From positions 1,612,001-1,676,000 of the forward strand of contig NZ_VCMZ01000001.1 in assembly GCF_006352475.1 (NCBI RefSeq): a stretch of DNA of 64,000 nt. The letters are read 5' to 3'. The stretch is from Acinetobacter pullicarnis. Lineage in GTDB: Bacteria; Pseudomonadota; Gammaproteobacteria; Pseudomonadales; Moraxellaceae. A program made the translations under genes and the position numbers. Positions 54,527 through 62,994 of the stretch are shown here, piece by piece; the stretch's first letter is position 1; the number at the start of each line of letters is the position of its first letter. The notes below the pieces were generated by a model. The model was not told the origin of the DNA. It ran no database searches and saw only the letters and a list, made by a program, of their open reading frames with translations.

Positions 54527-55777
54527 CTAAACAGGTCGAGCAGCGGCATCGACGCTGAGTAGAGTTTGTAGCAATACAGCAACACCGCGGCTTAAATCGA
54601 CTTCATGGGTCCATTCCTCTGGACAGTGACTTTTTCCATCGACGCTTGGCACAAAAATCATGGCACTTGGAGCAAGCTTGGCAATAAATGCCGCATCATG
54701 CCCAGCACCACTCGACATCCGTTGATGGCTGGCTTTTTCAGTTTTGCAGGCAGCTTCAATGTGCTGCATCAGCGTTTCATCACATTGCATGGGATAGGTA
54801 TCAGTTAAACGTTCAAATTCAACTAACTGCAATTGACGGGGTGGGAGAATATTGTGAATCATTTGATGAAGGGCATCTGCAAACTCCTCCATCCAGCCGC
54901 GGGTATCGGAACGAATATCAAAGACCAATTGCGTGCGACCAGGGACGACATTGCTGGCATTGGGTTTGTTGAACACTTGACCGCAGGTTGCAACAAAATA
55001 GCCATGTTCACGTTGAGAGAATTGTTGTGCTAATTTTTCAGCGGCTAAAATAATTTCTGCCGCACCTGCCAGCGTATCTTTACGTAGGTTCATCGGGGTG
55101 GTACCTGCATGTGCAGCTTGACCTGTTAAGGTTAAACTTAAACGGATAATGCCCACGATGCCGGTAACTACACCAATATCTATTTGTTTATGTTCAAGTA
55201 CTACGCCTTGCTCAATATGTAGTTCTAGAAACTGTGCTACATCAGTACGCAAACTTAACTGTGTGGTGTCACCGCCCATGCGAGTGACAGCATCTGCCAA
55301 GGTTTCTTGGCTTTGCGGATGTGGCGTATTGATGAGATCTTGGGTTAAATAGCCACTGATGCCACGGCTACCAACACATGAAATGCCCCACTCACTCGGC
55401 TCTTCAGCTAAAAAATCTACAATTTCTAAATCATGGTTGAGCGTAATATGATGATCTTGCAGCACTTGCGCACATTCGAGCCCTGCAATCACACCTGCCA
55501 TGCCATCAAAGCGACCACCAGAGGGGACTGAATCACTGTGCGAGCCGATCATGATGCAGCCCAATTCAGGGTGTGTACCGGCTTTGCGGCCAATTAAATT
55601 GCCTGCAGTGTCCACATGTACAGTTAGACCCGCAGCTTGCATTTGTTCGGTTAACCAAGCACGACCTTGTAAAAAACATTCGCTAAAAGAACGTCGGGTG
55701 TAAGGACGCTCAGCTTCAGTAATTTCACCCAAGCGCATTAATTGTTGCCAATAACGCTGACGATTGATTGTGCGCAT
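54527..55777 (-). CDS. M20 family N-carbamoyl-L-amino acid hydrolase / allantoate amidohydrolase-like
   Basis: 416 aa binuclear zinc amidohydrolase. H80 and D91 in GSHSDSVPSGGRFDG, E-E in DFLAEEPSEWG, H in LHIEQG and a late SGAGHDAAFIA motif supply the metal and substrate ligands, with the dimer lid between (TPMNLRKDTLAGAAEII). In this cluster it would cleave N-carbamoyl-L-glutamate to glutamate, CO2 and NH3. Its ATG follows the hydantoinase stop after two bases, with AAAAAGG as ribosome site. Confidence 0.88.
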   Translation of the reverse strand: MRTINRQRYWQQLMRLGEITEAERPYTRRSFSECFLQGRAWLTEQMQAAGLTVHVDTAGNLIGRKAGTHPELGCIMIGSHSDSVPSGGRFDGMAGVIAGLECAQVLQDHHITLNHDLEIVDFLAEEPSEWGISCVGSRGISGYLTQDLINTPHPQSQETLADAVTRMGGDTTQLSLRTDVAQFLELHIEQGVVLEHKQIDIGVVTGIVGIIRLSLTLTGQAAHAGTTPMNLRKDTLAGAAEIILAAEKLAQQFSQREHGYFVATCGQVFNKPNASNVVPGRTQLVFDIRSDTRGWMEEFADALHQMIHNILPPRQLQLVEFERLTDTYPMQCDETLMQHIEAACKTEKASHQRMSSGAGHDAAFIAKLAPSAMIFVPSVDGKSHCPEEWTHEVDLSRGVAVLLQTLLSVDAAARPV

Positions 55778-55779
55778 GT

Positions 55780-57153
55780 TTACACCTTTTTATTGAGGAG
55801 TGGCTGAACAAACTGACCAAAACCGGGCTGGCTAATAACGACTTGATCTTGGAAGACCCATTCACCACGAACCATTGTTGCAATCACTTGATAATCGATA
55901 GACAGACCATCATAGGGACTCCAGTCAGAGAAGTTGTAATTGCTGGCTTTTGCGTCGTAAACGTAGCTTTGTTTTTTGACGATGGCCAAGTCTGCATCAC
56001 GACCAATTTCTAAAGCACCTTTTTGATGTTGGATGCTAAATAATCGGGCAGGGTTATAACTGAGCACTTGAGCAATCCGACTGAATGGAATATTACGTTT
56101 GGCTGCACCATCGATCATCAGGGTAAGCAACAAGGCTAAACCTGTGGCGCCAGAGGCATTTTCAAAAATATTGTCATGGGTTTTGCGGTCAATTGACCAA
56201 CTGACATGATCGGTTGAAACCACTGTAATATTGCCTGCAGCTAAGTGCTGCCAAAGCGCCTCACGCTCAACTTTGCTACGAATAGGGGGATTGACTTTGG
56301 CGCGGCCACCTAAACGCGCCACGTCTTCGTCTTCAGATAAGATCAAATAATGTAAGCAGGCTTCTATTGTGGTATCAAAGCCTTGACGTTGATAGCTTTG
56401 GCAGATGTCATAACCACGTTGGTTTGAACAATGCACCACATGCGCGCGACACCCAGTATCGACACCCAATTCATAAACTTGATTGATGGCTAGGTTTTCA
56501 GCATAAATTGGACGTGATGCTGAATGTGCAGTGTAATCGGTAGCACCTTTGGCTTTATAGTCCGCTGTTAGGGCTTTTACCGTTTCATCATCTTCATTAT
56601 GTACACCTGCGAATAAACCGTATTTTGCAATTTTAGCCATACATGCATGCATAGTTTTAGGAGGAATGCGTGGGAAGCGCTCTGGGTCTGTGCCAAAGGT
56701 TGAGAATTTAAATCCGATTGCACCTGCAGCAATAATTTCCTCAATTTTTTCATCACCTTGATCGGGATGAACCGTGCCATACAAGGCAAAGTCAACACGT
56801 GCTTGCTGTTTTGCCTCCGCTTTTTTTAGTTCAAAACGTTCTGCATCACAAATTAAGCGGCCTGCATCATAGGGCATATCGACGATGGTGCCGACACCAC
56901 CAGCAGCCGCAGAATGAGTAGACCAAATAAAATCCTCTTGGTCTTTTTGACTACGGCTGTGTACTTGTGCATCAATTGCAGCAGGAAAAATATAATGACC
57001 CTGAAAATTATGAATGACATCTGCATCAGGTTGTCCTGCCTCAACAGCACCAATTCGTGCAACTTTTCCTTGGTCAATGGCGACATAGCCATGTTCAATC
57101 TCACCTGATGCTAGAACCACATGGCCTAACACAAGTTGTTGATACTTTTCCAT
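55780..57153 (-). CDS. dihydropyrimidinase/hydantoinase family cyclic amidohydrolase
   Basis: 457 aa amidohydrolase barrel, first gene of the cluster, with TAGGAG before the ATG. Metal-site motifs: IDAQVHSRS (the usual HxH reads Q63-V-H65), carbamylatable Lys in GAIGFKFSTFG, VHNEDDE, AHVVHCSN and VSTDHVSWS (usual GTDHAP). Replacing the first histidine suggests an altered metal centre, but the rest of the catalytic set is kept. In the proposed pathway it opens hydantoin-5-propionate to N-carbamoyl-glutamate. Alternative: an allantoinase or dihydroorotase-like enzyme of other specificity. Confidence 0.83.
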   Translation of the reverse strand: MEKYQQLVLGHVVLASGEIEHGYVAIDQGKVARIGAVEAGQPDADVIHNFQGHYIFPAAIDAQVHSRSQKDQEDFIWSTHSAAAGGVGTIVDMPYDAGRLICDAERFELKKAEAKQQARVDFALYGTVHPDQGDEKIEEIIAAGAIGFKFSTFGTDPERFPRIPPKTMHACMAKIAKYGLFAGVHNEDDETVKALTADYKAKGATDYTAHSASRPIYAENLAINQVYELGVDTGCRAHVVHCSNQRGYDICQSYQRQGFDTTIEACLHYLILSEDEDVARLGGRAKVNPPIRSKVEREALWQHLAAGNITVVSTDHVSWSIDRKTHDNIFENASGATGLALLLTLMIDGAAKRNIPFSRIAQVLSYNPARLFSIQHQKGALEIGRDADLAIVKKQSYVYDAKASNYNFSDWSPYDGLSIDYQVIATMVRGEWVFQDQVVISQPGFGQFVQPLLNKKV

Positions 57154-57285
57154 AAGTAATCTCCTACATGCCGCTTTGGTGTTTTCTTTATGTGCCTAAG
57201 ATTAGCGTGCTCATCAAAAAAATTCCTATTCCGATTTTAAGAAAAAACATAAATAAAACCGAACAACATTTTCAAATATTTAAAT

Positions 57286-57420
57286 TTATTTAGTTATTTT
57301 TTCAATACATTTTGAAATATAGCGGCTCATTACAGCGAGTTGCTTTAAGACTGGCGAAGAGGGGGCGCGATAAGCAGCAATATTTTGATCAACTAAAATG
57401 GCAATGCGTTCAGTCGAAAA
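57286..57420 (-). pseudogene. decayed 3' gene fragment
   Basis: An open frame of 44 codons without a start, ending TAA, with protein-like composition (ERIAILVDQNIAAYRAPSSP then VLKQLAVMSRYISKCIEKI). An in-frame TGA lies directly upstream. It could be the C-terminus of a regulator lost from the cluster; the family is not recognised. Confidence 0.3.
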
Positions 57421-57882
57421 TCAACAACTGCCTGAAAAAAGTCGGGCTTTAATTTGCTGCTAAAAACTTAAGTTGTATTACTTGATGGTGTTACAGATAG
57501 AGGTAAATCATTAGCCGAATAAAAGGGGATCTGCAGCCTAAATCTGAGGGTTGTGCTGAGTGGTGTTGCGGGGGAGATTAATATCGAGATGGATTTAGTT
57601 AATAATGCGAAGTTTAGGGTTTAACATACGATTTAACTTAAATAATGGATACAGCTAGGCTGGTATATTTTAATTTTAAAATAATAATATCTCATGCACA
57701 TCGTTAAATAATAAGTGTTTTATAGCTAATATTTAAACCGAATTGCCGAGAGCCAGAGTATAAATTCCTTTATAACTGCAATTGCTTAATCTTAACTTTA
57801 ATTTTGTTAAAATAATTTTGAATCATAATATCTTGCGAAGCTGTGCTTCTCATCTCACTCAATTTAATGGTTTATGCTTTGA

Positions 57883-57986
57883 ATAGATCTGTGTAAATAC
57901 CTGATTTTTTTACTCATGCTAAACTCCTGATGAGTATGGATCAGCCGATCAAGTAGGCGCCAAGATTTTTATCTGCACAGATCTAT
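57883..57986. repeat. 104-base element with terminal inverted repeats (MITE-like)
   Basis: ATAGATCTGTG and CACAGATCTAT are perfect 11-base inverted ends, extending to 15 of 17 matches (57883-57899 and 57970-57986). The interior has no ORF. The ends resemble those of small transposon derivatives, but I see no target duplication. Confidence 0.35.
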
Positions 57987-58138
57987 AGCAGTACAGAGGC
58001 TGTTTCAAATATTGCTGGTCAATAATTTGGCTAGGATTAGATCTGGGCTTTTAAGTCAGAACAAAAATCAAACTTATCTAGAGGTAGTCTTTTTATCCAA
58101 TATTTAGTATTTTAATCGCTCTAAAAGAGTAAATTATT

Positions 58139-58819
58139 ATGAAAAATATATTTGTTGGGCTTGTTTGCTGTTTAGCTCCTTTTGCAAATGCTGAAAATTT
58201 AGAATGTGAAAATAACGATCAACTATTTGAAGAAATCATTCAAAAAAAATCAAACACGGATCATATAAATGATGAGAAGGAGATACAACGCTATACTGAA
58301 AAATATGACTATTCATATTTATTTAATAAAAACCACCCTGGTAAACAATTTTGGGCAGCCAAGCATTTACAATTTGCAAAACCATCGTGGTCTGAAAATG
58401 CCTGGATTAGCCAGCGTGAATACAATAAACGGATTAAAGCGATTGCAAAACACAATACGACAAACAATTCGAACCCATATTCTTATGAAATTTTGCCGCC
58501 TAAATCAAATGTTTTAACTCAGGTCGGCGAAGTATGTGTAATACCCGTTCAAGCATATATTAATGTAGCTGGTGAAGCTGAATTAAAAGAAGGAGAACGT
58601 AAAAACAATTCAGAGAATTTAATGGTTGAAGCGATGCGAATTGATCATATTTTTGTTAGAGACACAAAGAATAATCAATGGCGTGTTTTAGCGTTTAATC
58701 GCGATATTTCAAATAAAGATTTTCAAGAGTTTTTCCCTGATCTCCCTGATCAAATTAAAAATGAATTGGATGATGGCGTTGTTGAGGCCCAAGTAGCAAC
58801 TGAAGCATCTGAAGAGTGA
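58139..58819 (+). CDS. exported hypothetical protein
   Basis: 226 aa with a short signal peptide MKNIFVGLVCCLAPFANAE. The mature protein is charged, with a segment VLTQVGEVCVIPVQAYINV, a later HIFVRDTKNNQWRVLAF that looks like a folded beta core, and an acidic C-terminal tail. The AAAGAGTAAATTATT leader gives a poor Shine-Dalgarno. No family recognised. A terminator lies at 58957-58979. Confidence 0.7.
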   Translation: MKNIFVGLVCCLAPFANAENLECENNDQLFEEIIQKKSNTDHINDEKEIQRYTEKYDYSYLFNKNHPGKQFWAAKHLQFAKPSWSENAWISQREYNKRIKAIAKHNTTNNSNPYSYEILPPKSNVLTQVGEVCVIPVQAYINVAGEAELKEGERKNNSENLMVEAMRIDHIFVRDTKNNQWRVLAFNRDISNKDFQEFFPDLPDQIKNELDDGVVEAQVATEASEE

Positions 58820-58956
58820 ATAAAGCGAAACCTGAAGTATTAGATTTAATTTATTTGCAGGATATGTTTTGTGGAATAGTACGTCGAAACAATAAAGGCA
58901 AAGCTATATTTTATAAAATGACTGCTGGCTAAAATCCAGTCGGATGAGAGAACGAA

Positions 58957-58979
58957 TCACCACCTTCGGGTGGTTTTTT
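58957..58979 (+). terminator. rho-independent terminator
   Basis: ACCACC-TTCG-GGTGGT followed by six T, an ideal UUCG tetraloop terminator, 140 bases after the exported protein gene. The intervening 58820-58956 shows no gene. Confidence 0.9.
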
Positions 58980-59094
58980 GTGGGTGCGATTTACTTACAC
59001 GTTACTTATATGGATTCTAGAAATTAAACAACACTTATAAGTGATAAACTGTTCCCATAAATAATGCGAGAAACATCAAAATATGGAGCATTAC

Positions 59095-59184
59095 ATGGCA
59101 TCTAGACTAAGAAGAAATCACTCAGATGAGTTTAAGGCAACCGAATCCGATGCTAAAAAAGCAAAACTTTATCATGAGCGTTGA
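59095..59184 (+). CDS. possible 29-aa basic peptide
   Basis: ATG to TGA, MASRLRRNHSDEFKATESDA then KKAKLYHER, preceded by GGAGCATTAC, a reasonable ribosome site. Very basic and acidic residues alternate. Its reality is uncertain; it may be the truncated start of a gene broken near the tRNA. The rest of 58982-59361 shows only AT-rich sequence and the tRNA promoter area. Confidence 0.3.
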   Translation: MASRLRRNHSDEFKATESDAKKAKLYHER

Positions 59185-59361
59185 AATAAAAGTCAAGTTA
59201 CCCAATAAGCGTTTATAAACTATTTTATAGCATCGGATCACCTCAGAAGTAGGGGCGGTCAATAAACCATCACACCCATTCAGTTCAGCCTAAAGTTCTT
59301 GTGTTTAACTTTAAGATTCGCTAGTATTCGATTCGAAATACTTGATCTATCAGTATTTATA

Positions 59362-59438
<77 letters not shown>

Positions 59439-59443
59439 AATTC

Positions 59444-59477
59444 AACCTCGTAAACCATTGGTTTATGAGGTTTTTTT
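59444..59477 (+). terminator. terminator of the tRNA gene
   Basis: AACCTCGTAAACC and GGTTTATGAGGTT form a 13-bp stem followed by T7, starting 6 bases after the CCA end. Confidence 0.93.
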
Positions 59478-59939
59478 AATGTCCGCTATCTTTGGAACAT
59501 CGGACTTTGCGGTAAAAAATGCGGTCCATTTATTGAATAGTCCGTTGGGCTATCTCAACGGCAGTCTACTACACGCCTACTTTTTACTCCCCCTACATAT
59601 TTTCAAGTACTTAGACTTTACACTCGATGTACAGCCATAGATGAATCATCTCTAGTCGACTCCATCGTGGCGTAAAGCGAGTGGAAAATGTAAGGCTTGG
59701 GGGATTTTTAAAATTTCCTGTATTTCCTGTTTTGCACTGCCTCTCTAGGGGATATCGTTGGTCGAATTGGGGAGTTTGGCTAGAAGATTGTTTGCTTGAC
59801 AGTTCTTGAGGAATCTCAGATGTGATCAGTTTACGGTGAGTCTTTCAATCATAATTTCAATATCTTAATTTCTTTTGTTGCTGAAATTCCTTTTTTAGTT
59901 AAGATAGTTCCTTAACTTACTAATTTAAAGGAAATAATT
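59478..59939. other. gene-free stretch after the tRNA
   Basis: About 460 bases. A 75-codon frame starting inside the tRNA runs to 59640, but its first third is tRNA and terminator sequence, so I do not call it. The stretch may be a scar of integration events. GC content is slightly higher than in the intergenic regions upstream. Confidence 0.4.
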
Positions 59940-60071
59940 ATGCCTTCTCCAAAAGATACTAAAGGTCCAATCGTTAAAACAGGCCCTACAGCAGGTCAAA
60001 ACCGTTCACGTAATGAAGATGGTGAATGGCGTAAAAAGCGCTCTGATGCTGGAAAACCACGAGCTAAATAA
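59940..60071 (+). CDS. 43-aa basic small protein
   Basis: MPSPKDTKGPIVKTGPTAGQ then NRSRNEDGEWRKKRSDAGKP, ending RAK. AAAGGAAATAATT gives a good ribosome site. It is Gly/Lys/Arg-rich and probably disordered; it could bind nucleic acid. No family recognised, though its codon use and ribosome site look real. Confidence 0.6.
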   Translation: MPSPKDTKGPIVKTGPTAGQNRSRNEDGEWRKKRSDAGKPRAK

Positions 60072-60138
60072 GAAGAATCGTATCTAGTCCAATTTCACGC
60101 ACATATTATTTTCATGGTCCATAAACAAAGGAGTGACC

Positions 60139-60297
60139 ATGAATAAATATTACCCTGAACTTGATGCTGTTTCTGACTTTGTCGAAGTAATTCCTTATCC
60201 TCAATGTAAATCCATTGCAAATGCAATTCGTATTTGCAATGACCAAGATACGGATATTGTTGAAAAGTTACGTGCTGTTGTACTGGCTTTGCTCTAG
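60139..60297 (+). CDS. 52-aa small hypothetical protein
   Basis: MNKYYPELDAVSDFVEVIPY then PQCKSIANAIRICNDQDTDI, ending KLRAVVLALL. AAAGGAGTGACC directly precedes the ATG, a strong ribosome site. It lies 15 bases before the XRE regulator gene and is likely co-transcribed with it. Confidence 0.65.
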   Translation: MNKYYPELDAVSDFVEVIPYPQCKSIANAIRICNDQDTDIVEKLRAVVLALL

Positions 60298-60311
60298 GGA
60301 GAGACTTTGTC

Positions 60312-60539
60312 ATGAAAGCATTGCAACAATGGCTAACGCTACAACGTCAATTGAAGAGCCTTTCTCAATTAGAGTTGGCGCAACGTCTGAATAAGTCTGT
60401 TCACTATATTCAACAAATTGAGCAGGGATTGTACTTCTTGGAGATCATTGAGTACTTACACTACTGTAGAACTTTAGGTATTGATCCTAATATTGGAATA
60501 GCATTGCTTGAGAAGGAAATCCAAGCACAAACTGACTAA
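60312..60539 (+). CDS. XRE-family HTH regulator
   Basis: 75 aa, a single helix-turn-helix domain: LSQLELAQRLNKSVHYIQQIEQGLYFLEIIEYLHYCRTLGIDP. It ends LLEKEIQAQTD. It is paralogous to the product of the convergent gene at 60569-60823 (shared YCRTLGI[DN]P). It could be an antitoxin-like or phage-type repressor; no toxin is recognised. Confidence 0.85.
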   Translation: MKALQQWLTLQRQLKSLSQLELAQRLNKSVHYIQQIEQGLYFLEIIEYLHYCRTLGIDPNIGIALLEKEIQAQTD

Positions 60540-60568
60540 TTCCGCACCACTTTACAAAGCAGTAAGAT

Positions 60569-60823
60569 TCATTCTTTCGAATCTAATATTGCCTGTTGAA
60601 TCAGATCTAAACCGTCTTTGGGATTAATTCCAAGTGTACGGCAATACCAAACATACTCAACAACATCTAAACGGCGTTCGCCCTGTTCAACTTTTTGAAC
60701 ATACGAATGCGGCTTGTCCATGCGCTCAGCTAATGCTCGCATTGATAGTTGTTGGGATTCCCGTACTTGCTTCAACCATTTAGTTAAAGTCTGCATTTCT
60801 TGGGTATTGATACTTGTCGTCAT
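60569..60823 (-). CDS. XRE-family HTH regulator, paralogue
   Basis: 84 aa from MTTSINTQEMQTLTKWLKQ; the longer frame would begin inside the operator region and adds a Cys-rich tail. The HTH is LSMRALAERMDKPHSYVQKVEQGERRLDVVEYVWYCRTLGINP. The Shine-Dalgarno is weak (AGGTAC). A set of GTAC-centred repeats upstream suggests autorepression. Confidence 0.85.
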   Translation of the reverse strand: MTTSINTQEMQTLTKWLKQVRESQQLSMRALAERMDKPHSYVQKVEQGERRLDVVEYVWYCRTLGINPKDGLDLIQQAILDSKE

Positions 60824-60873
60824 GTACCTATTATCAGTACAATGCATTTTGTACCCAAAACAGGTACATTGCA
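60822..60873. promoter_or_regulatory. GTAC repeat operator region between the XRE gene and 60934 gene
   Basis: Four GTAC cores lie within 52 bases upstream of the XRE gene, two of them in inverted copies of GTACAATGCA (60837-60846) and GGTACATTGCA (60863-60873). This is the kind of array bound by small XRE repressors, and it can control both divergent genes. Confidence 0.5.
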
Positions 60874-60933
60874 TTTAAGATATTGATTGCTTGAATAAAA
60901 CTAAGTGTGAACTTAAACAACTAGGATAAATTT

Positions 60934-61464
60934 ATGGGGTTTTCTAATCTACTCAGCTCTGCACTCACCGCAGTAGCAACGCTTTCAGGTAATCCAGACC
61001 TACAACGAGCGGCTGATTCAGCCAATGAGCTTGTAATCTCTTACCAGACTCAACAACAGCAAGAGATGGCTAAGCGTATCCTAAGTTCACCTGATGGTAT
61101 TGCCCCCTTTACAGAAAAGGGTCAAACCGTATGGCGAGCTTTGCAATACAACGAAAATGGAGAAATTGTAGGTTTTGCTGATTTCAGTACGAAAGAAGAA
61201 TATCTCCTACTCAAGCAACAGGAACTCTACGCTCAACAATTGAAGCAGCAACAAATGAAAGTTGAGCAACAAGAAGCTGAAAGACGTTACGCTGCTGAGA
61301 AAAAACAAAAGGCTAGTTCCGCCTCTTCGCAGATTAATGCCTATGGAAACATGGTCATTACTTTGGAACAAGCTGCATGGAGCTGTACAAACTATCCTGA
61401 CTATACACCGTCTTGGGATGCTTGCATTAAGCGTGAAATCAATAAGGCCGATCAAAGACGTTGA
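60934..61464 (+). CDS. hypothetical protein with Gln-rich coiled coil
   Basis: 176 aa. N-terminal part MGFSNLLSSALTAVATLSGN resembles a small hydrophobic region without a clear cleavage site; residues 85-125 form a Gln/Glu/Lys coiled coil (LLLKQQELYAQQLKQQQMKV). The C-terminal part has WSCTNYPDYTPSWDACIKRE with two cysteines. No family recognised. It is divergent from the XRE gene and may be under its control. Confidence 0.7.
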   Translation: MGFSNLLSSALTAVATLSGNPDLQRAADSANELVISYQTQQQQEMAKRILSSPDGIAPFTEKGQTVWRALQYNENGEIVGFADFSTKEEYLLLKQQELYAQQLKQQQMKVEQQEAERRYAAEKKQKASSASSQINAYGNMVITLEQAAWSCTNYPDYTPSWDACIKREINKADQRR

Positions 61465-61531
61465 TTGTTCAAATCACAAAACGAGTTGTCAGACTCATTT
61501 CACTTTACTTAAATTTTGCTAGGTCGTTTGT

Positions 61532-61981
61532 ATGAAAAAATTAATGTTAATGTCTTTGTTTGCTTTCACTGGTATTGCACAGGCAGCACCGAATGTATGG
61601 AATGAAGTATATTCTCAAGGATTCTCTGAATATTCTATTCGAGATGCCAATGGCAATACGTTATTGATTGCTTGTAATGATGAGGCTGGAGGTGATTATG
61701 ATCATTCAGCATGGCTTCAAATGAAAAATAAACGGATTCAAAATACGGATTCAAAATATCCACTTACGTTCTTATTAGATGGTAAAACCAAAGTTGCTCC
61801 TACAGCTTCAACAAAATGGCGTAATGGCGCTAATGCTTGGTATGACTTCTCACATGGTATTGCTAAGGCAAAGAAAATTGAAGTATTCGTCAACAATAAA
61901 AAGGTGACGACTTTCATACCAACATCACAAAGCATTAAATCTACTGCCAAAGACATTGGCCTATGTCGACCAATGTTCTAA
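61532..61981 (+). CDS. exported protein of unknown function
   Basis: 149 aa with signal peptide MKKLMLMSLFAFTGIAQA. The mature part (YSIRDANGNTLLIACNDEAG; KVAPTASTKWRNGANAWYDF; KKIEVFVNNKKVTTFIP) looks like a small beta-rich domain with two cysteines. Similar small exported proteins are found in plasmid and ICE regions, but I name no family. A terminator follows at 62002-62037. Confidence 0.75.
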   Translation: MKKLMLMSLFAFTGIAQAAPNVWNEVYSQGFSEYSIRDANGNTLLIACNDEAGGDYDHSAWLQMKNKRIQNTDSKYPLTFLLDGKTKVAPTASTKWRNGANAWYDFSHGIAKAKKIEVFVNNKKVTTFIPTSQSIKSTAKDIGLCRPMF

Positions 61982-62001
61982 TCATTCAATAAACTTTCTA
62001 T

Positions 62002-62037
62002 ATCCCGATGCGCTATCAAAGCTCATCGGGATTTTTT
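62002..62037 (+). terminator. terminator after the exported protein gene
   Basis: ATCCCGATG and CATCGGGAT pair around a 13-base loop and run into TTTTT. Confidence 0.85.
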
Positions 62038-62057
62038 ATGCTTAAAGGAATTCCAAT

Positions 62058-62618
62058 ATGCAACCTCGTATTTTTGATAAAGCCAATCAAACTCTCGTTA
62101 AAACGTTGAACTGCAATAAGCTATCTGAACGCTCTAAAGGTCAACTGCACTATCAGCTCTGGCAGGACAATGATGATCAATCTTTTGGGATTGCACTCAG
62201 TGGTAATGACTCCTCTGGGGGATTTAGTGCTGAACTCATCAAAGTTGAGCAGATCATTGCAACTTTAGAGCAGCTCTACCAAACAGCTAAGCCATTTCAT
62301 GCAATAGCCCTGAAAGGCCTATTCATTGGGAAATCAGTTAACAATGCTAGTTTCTTGGGAGCAATCTTAGTCGATCAAGGTGTTATTCGACTTCACCCTC
62401 AAACCACACGATTGTTAGAAGTAAGTGATGAATATGAGTTGTGGCCATTATCTTTTGATGACTGTATTCAAGATGGTGAGTTATTAGAAAATACTGATAG
62501 TGGCGCTAAGAATTCCTCCAAGCGAACTAAAACAAAGGCTCAGCAACAAGCGTCCGTTAATATGGATACCGCACAGACTGAGGAGATAGACGATGAAATA
62601 CATCAAGACGCCCACTGA
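62058..62618 (+). CDS. hypothetical protein of accessory region
   Basis: 186 aa cytoplasmic protein. An ordered N-terminal part (LHYQLWQDNDDQSFGIALSG; FHAIALKGLFIGKSVNNASF) is followed by a disordered, charged tail (SGAKNSSKRTKTKAQQQ). Such proteins are typical of plasmids and integrative elements. AAAGGAATTCCAAT precedes the ATG. It overlaps the next gene by 26 bases in another frame. Confidence 0.7.
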   Translation: MQPRIFDKANQTLVKTLNCNKLSERSKGQLHYQLWQDNDDQSFGIALSGNDSSGGFSAELIKVEQIIATLEQLYQTAKPFHAIALKGLFIGKSVNNASFLGAILVDQGVIRLHPQTTRLLEVSDEYELWPLSFDDCIQDGELLENTDSGAKNSSKRTKTKAQQQASVNMDTAQTEEIDDEIHQDAH

Positions 62619-62928
62619 GCTATACCAAGTTGCTAATCATTTTGTGAGAGCTAGCATTAAATTGCACATGCAGACTTTAGAACAACAGTATGCTGAACCG
62701 TATCAAGCCATCCTGCATGGGTGGTTTGTTGTTTGTGAGGATGATAAAGATATTGTTGAACCTTTTCACGGACTATCATTTAGCCTTGCTGAAAAGCTGC
62801 AATTAGGCGAAGTCGAATACGTGGAGAAAAAGCAAGATTGGTATGAAGTCTATATTCTATTAAATGATAACGAGGGCATCTTAATCTATGTCCCGATTGA
62901 GATATTAGAACGGCATAAAATCGCTTGA
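62593..62928 (+). CDS. hypothetical protein of accessory region
   Basis: 111 aa, acidic. MKYIKTPTELYQVANHFVRA begins inside the end of the preceding gene, with GAGGAGATAGACG as a ribosome site. It contains AILHGWFVVCEDDKDIVEPF and a C-terminal GILIYVPIEILERHKIA. No family recognised. Translationally coupled to the 186-aa gene. Confidence 0.7.
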   Translation: MKYIKTPTELYQVANHFVRASIKLHMQTLEQQYAEPYQAILHGWFVVCEDDKDIVEPFHGLSFSLAEKLQLGEVEYVEKKQDWYEVYILLNDNEGILIYVPIEILERHKIA

Positions 62929-62994
62929 ATCTAGCCTGTTTGCTACAGCACTGACCTAGCAACATCCCTATGAATTTTAATAAAGAGTCCATTT

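Larger units (their letters stand above)
57154..58138. other. 985-base region upstream of the catabolic cluster
   Basis: AT-rich. It contains the cluster promoter near 57154-57300 (boxes not fixed), a short decayed frame (57286-57420), some 150 bases of moderate GC without an intact ORF (a frame ending GEINIEMDLVNNAKFRV at 57621), and an inverted-repeat element at 57883-57986. It looks like the scar of lost genes. Confidence 0.5.
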
